Of a stretch of DNA of 47,732 nt, positions 16,960-23,904 are shown one piece after another (position 1 is the first letter of the stretch; every line of letters begins with the position of its first letter). The translations under genes were made by a program, and so were the position numbers. The stretch lies in NCBI GenBank assembly GCA_029238315.1, contig JAQWGI010000035.1, forward strand, positions 1-47,732. The letters are read 5' to 3'. This DNA is from Polaribacter sp. (lineage in GTDB: Bacteria; Bacteroidota; Bacteroidia; Flavobacteriales; Flavobacteriaceae). The notes under the pieces were generated by a model. That model did no database searches and was not told the DNA's origin. It saw nothing but the letters and a program-made list of their open reading frames with translations.

Positions 16960-17898
16960 ATGAAAGACACCATTTTAATTATTGGAGCTTGCGGGCAAAT
17001 TGGTTCTGAACTAACTCAAAAACTCAGAGAAACTTATGGAAACGAACATGTAGTTGCTTCTGATATTAGAGAAGGGAAAGAAGATTTAATGAGTTCAGGT
17101 CCGTTTGAAATTTTAGACGCTACCGATAAAGAAGGTATTTTAAAAATTGTACAAAAATACAACGTTACACAAGTCTATTTAATGGCAGCAATGCTATCTG
17201 CAACAGGAGAGCAGTATCCTCAAAAAGCGTGGGATTTAAATATGAATTCTTTATTAGGAGTTTTAGAATTGGCAAAAGACAAGCATATAAAACAGGTTTA
17301 TTGGCCAAGTTCTATTGCTTCTTTTGGCCCAACTTCTCCAAAAATAAATACACCACAACAAACCATTATGGAGCCAACAACAGTATACGGTATTAGTAAA
17401 TTGGCAGGAGAACATTGGTGTAACTATTACCATAATCGTTATGGAGTAGATGTTAGAAGTATTCGTTATCCAGGTATTATAAGCTGGAAAACAAAGCCAG
17501 GCGGAGGAACTACAGATTATGCTGTTGATATTTATTTTAAGGCAATTGAAGAAAAAAAATACGAATGTTTTTTAACTGAAAACACCCGTTTGCCAATGAT
17601 GTACATGCAAGATGCTGTAAATGCAACCATTAAAATTATGCAAGCAGATGCAAGTAAAATAAAAACTAGAACAGCCTATAATTTAGCAGCCATAAGCTTT
17701 ACCCCAAAAGAAATTGCAGCAGAAATTAAAAAACACATTCCAGAGTTTACCATTTCTTATAAAGAAGATTTTAGGCAACAAATTGCAGACAGTTGGCCAC
17801 AAGTAATAGAAGACGCTAATGCTAGAGAAGATTGGAACTGGAAGCATCAATTTGATTTAGAATTAATGACCAAAGAAATGCTTAAAAATCTTCAATAG
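16960..17898 (+). CDS. tdh: L-threonine 3-dehydrogenase, short-chain (SDR/epimerase-like) type
   Basis: 312 aa, ATG start. Oxidises L-threonine with NAD to 2-amino-3-ketobutyrate. A Rossmann glycine motif is at the N-terminus (ILIIGACGQIGSEL), the Asp after the second strand (VVASDIREG) prefers NAD, and the catalytic Y143-x3-K147 pair sits in TVYGISKLAGEHW. The segments WPSSIASFGPTSPK, PGGGTTDYAVDIY and SFTPKEIAAEIKKHIPEFTI are characteristic of the extended-SDR threonine dehydrogenases known from Flavobacterium, distinct from the zinc-dependent E. coli Tdh. Monocistronic by context, with its own promoter. Confidence 0.88.
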   Translation: MKDTILIIGACGQIGSELTQKLRETYGNEHVVASDIREGKEDLMSSGPFEILDATDKEGILKIVQKYNVTQVYLMAAMLSATGEQYPQKAWDLNMNSLLGVLELAKDKHIKQVYWPSSIASFGPTSPKINTPQQTIMEPTTVYGISKLAGEHWCNYYHNRYGVDVRSIRYPGIISWKTKPGGGTTDYAVDIYFKAIEEKKYECFLTENTRLPMMYMQDAVNATIKIMQADASKIKTRTAYNLAAISFTPKEIAAEIKKHIPEFTISYKEDFRQQIADSWPQVIEDANAREDWNWKHQFDLELMTKEMLKNLQ

Positions 17899-17948
17899 TT
17901 ACTTGATAATTATCATTTTTTAACAATAGTTGCACATTTATTTTTGTG

Positions 17949-17981
17949 CTTTTAAACGAAATGTAAGTTTCGATTTTAAAG
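17949..17981 (+). other. Imperfect inverted repeat in spacer/leader
   Basis: CTTTTAAACGAAA and TTTCGATTTTAAAG pair over 13 bp with a 2-base bulge around a TGTAAG loop. There is no T-run, so it is not a standard terminator. A TATTTTTG -7-like box (17939-17946) sits just before it, which would place the hairpin in the 5' leader of the next gene. Confidence 0.35.
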
Positions 17982-18008
17982 ACGTCTAAAAAATTAAATT
18001 TATAAAAA

Positions 18009-18602
18009 ATGAATACAATTATAAAAGATAGTTTAGCCAAAAGTGTATCCTACCAAACGTATCGAAAAAAGGTAAGTGATTTGCTAAATGAAGGAAAATC
18101 TACAGGTCCAAATCAAACAGATGATTTATTAAATTATAGTAATTTAAACGATGCAAGAATGAATCGTTTAGATAAAAAAACAACTCTTACTGATGAAACT
18201 GTTTCAACATTAAAAAATACTCGAAAAAATCAAACTTGGTTGCTAATAACAGAAGGTTGGTGTGGAGATGCAGCTCAAATTATGCCAGTAATTAATAAGA
18301 TGAGTGTAGAAACTGACAAGGTAGATTTTAGAGTAGTATTGCGTGATGAAAATGAAGATTTAATGAATCAGTTTTTAACCAACGGAAGTAAATCAATTCC
18401 GAAATTAGTGGTGTTAGATGAACATAAAGAAGTAATTTCTTCTTGGGGCCCAAGACCTTCTGTTGCAACTAAAATGGTGCATGATTATAAAGAAAAACAC
18501 GGCGGTTTAGACGCGGATTTTAAACGTGATTTACAAGTTTGGTATAATAAAGACAAAGGCAAAAATATTCAAGATGATTTGGTTGCTTTTTTAGACAACT
18601 AA
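18009..18602 (+). CDS. Thioredoxin-fold protein lacking the CxxC pair
   Basis: 197 aa, ATG start, no signal peptide, so cytoplasmic. It belongs to the thioredoxin-like group often seen in Flavobacteriaceae. The core is TWLLITEGWCGDAAQIMPVI: the thioredoxin WC is present (C85), but the second Cys is Ala88 (C-G-D-A). The cis-Pro region is visible (SKSIPKLVVLD), followed by the strand ISSWGPRPS. With one Cys it cannot do normal dithiol exchange; monothiol or bacillithiol-type chemistry is possible but unproven. Flanked by its own probable leader and a strong terminator. Confidence 0.75.
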   Translation: MNTIIKDSLAKSVSYQTYRKKVSDLLNEGKSTGPNQTDDLLNYSNLNDARMNRLDKKTTLTDETVSTLKNTRKNQTWLLITEGWCGDAAQIMPVINKMSVETDKVDFRVVLRDENEDLMNQFLTNGSKSIPKLVVLDEHKEVISSWGPRPSVATKMVHDYKEKHGGLDADFKRDLQVWYNKDKGKNIQDDLVAFLDN

Positions 18603-18645
18603 TACTTCTTTTTATTGTCATTTTAAAATACTGTTTTAAAAAAAC

Positions 18646-18680
18646 AAAGTCCGTTTGCAATATTTGTAAACGGACTTTTC
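18646..18680 (+). terminator. Terminator after the thioredoxin-fold gene
   Basis: AAAGTCCGTTTGCAA pairs with TTGTAAACGGACTTT around a TAT loop (15-bp stem, one G-T pair), followed by TCTTTT. Its 3' side runs straight into the next gene's promoter. Confidence 0.85.
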
Positions 18681-18688
18681 TTTTATGC

Positions 18689-18696
18689 TATCTTTG
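18689..18696 (+). promoter_or_regulatory. -7 box for the 161-aa gene
   Basis: TATCTTTG matches TAnnTTTG, 18 bases before the ATG at 18715. The nearest TTG is 22 bp upstream, slightly longer than ideal. Confidence 0.5.
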
Positions 18697-18714
18697 CAGT
18701 ATCAAAACTAAAAA

Positions 18715-19200
18715 ATGCTTGTAGAATACACCTCGATTTCAGAAACTGCAAAAGTTTGGATTTATCCATCAAACAGAAAATTTTACGATACAGAAATTGA
18801 AGGGGTAAATCAAAAAATTATCACTTTTTTAGAAAGTTGGAATACAGATGATGAAACATTTCAGGTTTCTTATAAATTAGTCTACAACCGATTTATCGTG
18901 TTGTTTGCAGCTTCCGAAACTCCGTTAACAAATTTGGTTATTGATGCTTCTGTTGGTTTTATTTTACAGTTACAAGAAGAATACAAAGTGGAGCTGTTAG
19001 ATAAAATGAATGTTTGTTTTAAGCAAGGAGAATATGTTCAGTATAAAGAGCTAAAAGACTTCAAAAAACTAATAAAAAACAGAGCAGTTACTGGTAAAAC
19101 AATTGTATTTGATAATTTAGTGACCACCAAAGAAGAGTTTGAAAACTATTGGGAAGTACCCATTTCTGAAAGCTGGTACGGGCGTTTTCTAAAACAGTAA
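18715..19200 (+). CDS. Conserved hypothetical protein (161 aa)
   Basis: ATG start, no signal peptide. The pattern (KVWIYPSNRKF, then WNTDDETFQVSYKLVYNRFI, then a C-terminal WYGRFLKQ) is that of a protein widespread in Flavobacteriaceae, which to my memory is often labelled ABC transporter ATPase. That label is not supported here: there is no Walker A, Walker B or ABC signature. Function unknown. It has its own promoter and is followed by the first copy of the repeated terminator/leader. Confidence 0.7.
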   Translation: MLVEYTSISETAKVWIYPSNRKFYDTEIEGVNQKIITFLESWNTDDETFQVSYKLVYNRFIVLFAASETPLTNLVIDASVGFILQLQEEYKVELLDKMNVCFKQGEYVQYKELKDFKKLIKNRAVTGKTIVFDNLVTTKEEFENYWEVPISESWYGRFLKQ

Positions 19201-19241
19201 AACCAAAGAAAAAGTTATTTTAAGTTAAACAATAACTCTTC

Positions 19242-19276
19242 AACCTCTAACCTTTAAATTTAGAGGTTGTTTTTTT
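19242..19276. terminator. Repeated hairpin terminator, copy A
   Basis: AACCTCTAA (19242-19250) pairs with TTAGAGGTT (19260-19268), followed by a T-run. The same element recurs at 21597 and, changed, at 23872. It marks the left edge of cassette A. Confidence 0.8.
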
Positions 19277-19331
19277 AAAACAAACGAATTCCAGCCGCAA
19301 ACTGAACACGATCTACATTATCGTATAAATT
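19275..19331 (-). pseudogene. Relic of an outer-membrane barrel C-terminus, copy A
   Basis: Minus-strand reading gives NLYDNVDRVQFAAGIRLF and a stop, preceded by a stop codon. It resembles the end of the intact barrel gene at 23905-24444 (NLDSVSLGIGIPLF), including the terminal Phe used in barrel assembly, and sits in the same position relative to the hairpin. Confidence 0.6.
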
Positions 19332-19468
19332 TTAAATTATTCTTTGGTAATTATGGTGTGGTATTTATGTTTTTAATTTACTGCTTATAAAAAAATAACT
19401 CATTCCTCTTTTTTGTTGTAATTTTTTTGTAACTTACTGGTAGTTAATAATCTATAAATTTTAAAATT

Positions 19469-20901
19469 ATGTACCCCACAAACCACAAACCACAAGCCAC
19501 AAACCACAAACGGCTAATTACTTAAAGCTAGGAATTATATTTTTAGGGATGATTTTTGCTCTAAATAGTTGTCAGAAAGAAGATGAAAATTTGTTTGAGA
19601 GAACGAATGTAAATTTAGAAAAAGTAAAAAAAATGTATTCAGCACAATTTAACAAAAGTGCCTTTCCAAGAATTAAAAATGATCCATTGTGGGAAAAATC
19701 AAATGTTCATTTTAGCGAAGATGGTCAATATATCGAAATACCTTTTAGAGAAGTTAAACAAAAAGACTTAGAAAAAAGCACTTCAATGTCTTTAGATCAT
19801 TTGGTTGCTACCTTTAACTCAAGTGGTGAAATAGAATTAAACATTGTGCATTATTTTGCAGAAGACATTAAAAAAACAATGCCAAATTTTGAACTATTAA
19901 ACTATTATGACACTGATAATTTTCATGGTTTTATCACAAAGTACGATTTAAATAAAAACGTTATTGCTGTTGACAGATTTATCAATGGGATAAAATCAGA
20001 AAATAAATTTACAATTAAAGAAAAAAAGAAATCTGATTTATTAGGAAAAGTAGATGAAGAATGCAATGTGTCTTCGGAGTTAATTCGTACAGAGGACTGC
20101 ATGTTTTGGTATAATCCAGATACAGTTGATGACCCGATAAAAAAAGGAGATGTTGAAATTATTATGTGTAATTATACAACGAGTGTTATTTACTACAATT
20201 CTTGTGGAGGTAATTCAGGAAATAATACTTCATCTGGTGGTGGCGTTACGGTAATTTCTAATTCAACTTATTATAAAATTAATCAATCAAATTTAAAACC
20301 TTGTATGTCTAAAGTAATGGATTCAATAAAAACATTAACAAATGATATAAAAGGGATTATTACTAAGTTTAATGGAAATGTGTCAGGTTATAATTGGGAA
20401 TTGAAAGATGGGACAACAACAGGTGTTTCTACAGCTCAAACTAGTACAGTTTATGACACTGCTACTGGAACAGTATCAACAACTTTTGATACAACAAAAT
20501 ACAGTAAAGCTTCGGACCTATCATGGGCAAGAACTATATTTCATGAATCAATTCATGCATATATAGTTGCAATTCATCATAATACTTCAACCCCTGCAGA
20601 GAAAGCAGAACTTTTAGGTCCAAATTGGAGAAATAGATTTATAAATAAAGGTCATGATTTTATTGCAAATAATTATATTGACCCTATTACTAACGCATTA
20701 GTTGAATTTGGAACTAAACAAGGTTATACACATGATCGTACATTTTATGAAGATTTAGCTTGGGGAGGATTAAGTGATACACCAGCTTTTAATAATTATG
20801 AGTATAAAGATAGAGCTAACAATGTTATATTAATTGAATTAACTGAAAAAGATCTTGATGGAAATGATAAACCACAAAAAGGGCAAAATGCTGGATGTTA
20901 A
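19469..20901 (+). CDS. Lipoprotein with HExxH metallopeptidase-like C-terminal domain; ATG out of frame here
   Basis: The lipoprotein frame is open from about 19460, but its only in-frame standard start (ATG 19549) would leave just MIFALNSC, too short and lacking a basic end. Reading upstream gives ANYLKLGIIFLGMIFALNSC, a full lipoprotein signal, joined to the ATG at 19469 through a 7-bp repeat tract whose present length is out of frame. Numbering from 19549: an N-terminal domain to about 170 related to the 21907 gene, a Cys-containing stretch, a Gly/Ser linker (GGNSGNNTSSGGG), then a domain with H332-E333-x2-H336 (TIFHESIHAYIV) and E401 in FYEDLAWGG as possible third ligand. A zincin-type effector is inferred. 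The next gene overlaps its 3' end. Confidence 0.65.
19477..19511 (+). repeat. Heptanucleotide tandem repeat, 5 units (CACAAAC)
   Basis: Five 7-bp units directly after ATG TACCC; the third is CACAAGC. Because 7 is not a multiple of 3, each unit gained or lost shifts the frame. From the ATG at 19469, the frame of the following signal peptide is reached only when the unit number is a multiple of three; with five it is out of frame and ends at the TAA at 19523-19525. Confidence 0.85.
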
Positions 20902-21589
20902 AAAAATAATATTTTTAATTGTTTTTTTTAGTACATTTCAAAGTTGTTATTCACAAAGAAGCATAACTGGAAAATATCAAAGAGAAGATGTTGTATCAAC
21001 AATGGCTGAAACGGGGTCAAAATATATATTTGATAAGAATAATAATTTTACACAAACTAATTTTTACCACTTAGGTTATAAAGAATTATTTGAAGGTAAG
21101 TATAAACTAGAAAAAAGTATTCTAACTCTCTATTATATACCAAAAATAAAAACAAGAAAGGATTATCGTTTTGTAAACAAGAAAAAGATTACTAAAAATA
21201 ACAGTAGTAACACCTACTTGTTTGCACAAATAAAATTAACAAATAAAGATTTACGTAAAGATGATATTGAACTGTTAATTTATGATAAAAATGATAAGTT
21301 GTTAATGGGTTTTAGCAATGATGAAAACGGAGAGTTTCCATTCTTAAGTTTGTATGACTCTAAAATTGGTTATTTTCTTTTTTCTTCATTAGTTTATCAA
21401 GAAGTTAAAATACCAGCAAGTGAATTGTATGGTTCTACAACTGAAGTAAATATTCTTTTAAATAAGACATTGATAAAACAAAGTCAAAAAAATGATACTA
21501 TTAAATATTTAATAAAATCATTTAGCAAGAAAAAAGTAGAGTTAAAAAATAGGATAACAAACGAGAAAGTTATTCTAACTAAGCAATAA
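20888..21589 (+). CDS. Small exported protein, candidate partner or immunity protein
   Basis: 233 aa from the ATG at 20888, which overlaps the upstream stop by 14 bases (translational coupling); an in-frame ATG at 20855 would put eleven residues before the signal peptide. The signal MLDVKKIIFLIVFFSTFQSC has either a weak lipobox (FQSC) or is cut after CYSQ. The mature part is beta-rich (SITGKYQREDVV, FEGKYKLEKSILTLYYIPK) and somewhat lipocalin-like. No family recognised. Its tight coupling to the HExxH lipoprotein and export to the same compartment suggest a cognate protective or delivery partner; this is inference. Confidence 0.6.
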   Translation: MLDVKKIIFLIVFFSTFQSCYSQRSITGKYQREDVVSTMAETGSKYIFDKNNNFTQTNFYHLGYKELFEGKYKLEKSILTLYYIPKIKTRKDYRFVNKKKITKNNSSNTYLFAQIKLTNKDLRKDDIELLIYDKNDKLLMGFSNDENGEFPFLSLYDSKIGYFLFSSLVYQEVKIPASELYGSTTEVNILLNKTLIKQSQKNDTIKYLIKSFSKKKVELKNRITNEKVILTKQ

Positions 21590-21596
21590 TTTCCAC

Positions 21597-21632
21597 AACC
21601 TCTAACCTTTAAATTTAGAGGTTGTTTTTTTA
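21597..21632. terminator. Repeated hairpin terminator, copy B
   Basis: Same stem as copy A (AACCTCTAA/TTAGAGGTT) followed by a T-run. It lies 7 bases after the stop of the 233-aa gene, so it terminates cassette A. Confidence 0.8.
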
Positions 21633-21686
21633 AAACAAACTAATCCCTACCGCAAACTGAACACGATCTACATTATCGTATAAATT
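21630..21686 (-). pseudogene. Relic of an outer-membrane barrel C-terminus, copy B
   Basis: Minus-strand reading gives NLYDNVDRVQFAVGISLF and a stop. Compared with copy A the changes are A-to-V and R-to-S in the last strand, while the terminal LF and stop are kept. No upstream coding continues it. Confidence 0.6.
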
Positions 21687-21824
21687 TTAAATTATTCTTT
21701 GGTAATTATGGTGTGGTATTTATGTTTTTAATTTACTGCTTATAAAAAAAATAACTCATTCCTCTTTTTTGTTGTAATTTTTTTGTAACTTACTGGTAAT
21801 TAATAATCTATAAATTTTAAAATT

Positions 21825-23364
21825 ATGTACCCTACAAACCACAAACCACAAACCACAAGTAGTTAATTATTTAAGGCTAGGGTTTTTATTTCTCAGTATT
21901 TCCTTATTGTTATGGAGTTGCGAAAAAGAAACTTTCAATCAAACTTCAAAACCTCAAAGTTTTGTGGAAGAAATACAACAAGCTTTTAACAAAGAAGATT
22001 TTACCAAATCAATACCCTATGAATTTGATGTAAATTGGGATTTAGCAAAAAAAGAGTATTCAGAAGAATTGAAAACTGATTATTATGAATTTCCAATAAG
22101 ATATACCTCTTCTTTAACACCACATATAAATGACTTAAAGAAAACGAAAGGTAATTATTTCAATTCGTATAAAATTATAGCTACTATTAAAAACAAAAAC
22201 ATTAATTTTTATGCACTGAGAGTTTATGAAAAAATCTCAGAAACGGGTCAAATAATTTCTGAGGTTAACCTTAGGTATGCATCTAGTTTTAATGGAGTTA
22301 TTCATTTAGTAGATAAAAATGATGTCATTGTTTTTGCAAAGAAGGTCGAAAAAGGAACCGAGTTGATTAAAGATTACTATGCAAAAGATTTAAAGGAATT
22401 AGACCCTATAAAAGCAAGAGCTGGAGATGGTTGTGTAACTGTTAAAACTGAACATTGGTATTATTATTATCAATGGTCTCAAGATGTTGAAGTTTTTTTA
22501 TATAGTAAAAAATTATTAGATATTACTTATGAACAAATATGCGCTTATGAATACTTGCCAGAATATGAAGAAGGAATGACTAATACAGGTGGTGGAGGTT
22601 CACCTTCAGGAGCAGGCACCTATAAGAAAGATTGTGCTTCTACAACAAATAGTAAGTATCTTTCAAGAGCATCAGAAGGTTGTGCTGTAAAAGTTACCGA
22701 AAAAGAAGTAAAATGTGAAAAAGGTTTTGTTATGGATAGTAACGGAAATTGTGTAAAAGAGTGGCCAGAAGATATTGAACTTTTTGATATTGTTGATGGC
22801 CCAGCAATTCAAGACATTGTAGAATATTTAAAATTTTTTGATTCAACTAAGGGAGCTACTTTTACTCTTTATGTAAAACAGCCAAAAGCAAACAAAAGTG
22901 ATACTTGGTCTGGAGCTGTTTGGAACCCAAATGTTGGTCATACTTTTATTTCGATATCACAAGAAAATATTACAAGAGTTATAGGATTATATCCTGGCTC
23001 TAGTGTAAATCCTTATTCTGATAATCCTTCTGCTAGTAGTCTTTTAGTTGATAATGCGGGTGATGATTTTGATGTTAGTTTAACAATAAATATTACAGCA
23101 TCACAGTTATCAACATTACGATCAGAAATAACAAGTAATAATTCTAATTACAATTTAAACACTAATAATTGTACTGATTTTGGTATAAAAATGGGGAATT
23201 TATTTTCAATGAATATTCCTGACTCAATTGGCAAATGGCCAGGTGGTGGTGGAAGTAATCCTGGAAACCTAGGTCAAGATATAAGAGGTATGGCTTTAAA
23301 TAGTGGAATGACAAGGAATACAACAGGTGGTAAAGCTGTATTAAAATCGGGTACGTGTCAATAA
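21825..23364 (+). CDS. Lipoprotein with permuted papain-like C-terminal domain; ATG out of frame here
   Basis: The frame containing LWSCEKETFN has no standard start before the TTG at 21907, which would leave no signal peptide. Upstream codons in that frame read VVNYLRLGFLFLSISLLLWSC, a good lipoprotein signal homologous to the one in cassette A, and connect to the ATG at 21825 through the 4-unit heptamer tract. Numbering from 21907: an N-terminal domain with features shared with cassette A (about 1-170, including FNGVIHLVDKNDVIVF), a Cys-rich part, a Gly linker (NTGGGGSPSG), then a domain with H345 (NVGHTFISI) and C422 (NTNNCTDFG). The His-before-Cys order is that of permuted NlpC/P60-LRAT-type folds. 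An enzyme or toxin role is inferred. Confidence 0.65.
21833..21860 (+). repeat. Heptanucleotide tandem repeat, 4 units (CACAAAC)
   Basis: Four units after ATG TACCC (first TACAAAC, last CACAAGT), one fewer than copy A. From the ATG at 21825 the signal-peptide frame is missed by one base shift; the ATG frame stops soon after the repeat. Three or six units would restore it. Confidence 0.85.
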
Positions 23365-23374
23365 AATATATATA

Positions 23375-23767
23375 ATGAGAAAAATAATATTAATTTCAAT
23401 AATAATCCTCTCATGTAAACAAATAAACATGGAAATTACAAGTAACAGTATTGGCTTATATAAATTGAATCAAAAAATCATGAAAAAAAATCATGAAAAA
23501 AAATTAGAAATCATCTTAGATGATGAGAATAAAATTAAGTCAATTATTACGAGGTCTAGTCAATACAAAACAAAAGAAGGCTTTAATGTTGGGACAAACT
23601 TACTTAGCATTGAAAAACAAAGTAAAACTAAACGAAGAGAGTTAAAAGTCTCAAAAGGGAGTTTTCAAATTGCAAGTTTAGGTAAAATCATTACTTATAA
23701 TGATATTTCTTTTGTTGATGAGAATAATGACAATAAAGTTGATTTTGTTTGGATTCAAAGAAAATAG
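23375..23767 (+). CDS. Small lipoprotein, candidate partner or immunity protein
   Basis: 130 aa, ATG 10 bases after the preceding stop, so probably co-transcribed. A very short lipoprotein signal (MRKIILISIIILSC) has the lipid Cys at residue 14. The mature part is basic and beta-rich (KKLEIILDDENKIKSIITRS) and ends FVDENNDNKVDFVWIQRK, an acidic Asp/Asn cluster that may bind calcium. Not related by eye to the 233-aa partner in cassette A, as expected if each partner is specific to its own C-terminal domain. No family recognised. Confidence 0.6.
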   Translation: MRKIILISIIILSCKQINMEITSNSIGLYKLNQKIMKKNHEKKLEIILDDENKIKSIITRSSQYKTKEGFNVGTNLLSIEKQSKTKRRELKVSKGSFQIASLGKIITYNDISFVDENNDNKVDFVWIQRK

Positions 23768-23871
23768 TATTTTTTGTTAAAAGTAAAATCTTCCTTAATA
23801 AACAATAAGGTCTAGAGAAGTCTATTTGGTAGAAATATAGGAATAATCTTTATTTAAATAATAAGTATACA

Positions 23872-23904
23872 GCCTCTAAGTTTAAAAGTTTAGAGGTTGT
23901 TATT
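23872..23904. terminator. Repeated hairpin terminator, copy C
   Basis: GCCTCTAA (23872-23879) pairs with TTAGAGGT (23890-23897). It separates cassette B from the convergent barrel gene and matches copies A and B in position relative to a barrel C-terminus. Confidence 0.65.

Larger units (their letters stand above)
19242..19530 (+). repeat. Cassette leader, direct repeat copy A
   Basis: From the hairpin to the ATG at 19469 this copy is about 97 percent identical to 21597-21827: by eye five substitutions and one A-run length change in 230 bases. Four of the five substitutions fall within 14 bases inside the barrel-gene relic. Similarity continues, weaker, through the 7-bp repeats into the signal-peptide codons. 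It contains no complete gene. Confidence 0.9.
21597..21880 (+). repeat. Cassette leader, direct repeat copy B
   Basis: Near-identical to 19242-19530 (see copy A). It follows cassette A directly and precedes the second lipoprotein gene, so the two cassettes are tandem units of about 2.3 kb. Confidence 0.9.

Noticed and set aside
18715..19200. ABC transporter ATPase label for the 161-aa protein
   Set aside because: No Walker A, Walker B or signature motif is present and the protein is too short.
19477..19511. CACAAAC units considered as a CRISPR-like or other short-repeat array
   Set aside because: The units are contiguous with no spacers; they are a simple tandem repeat inside a gene start.
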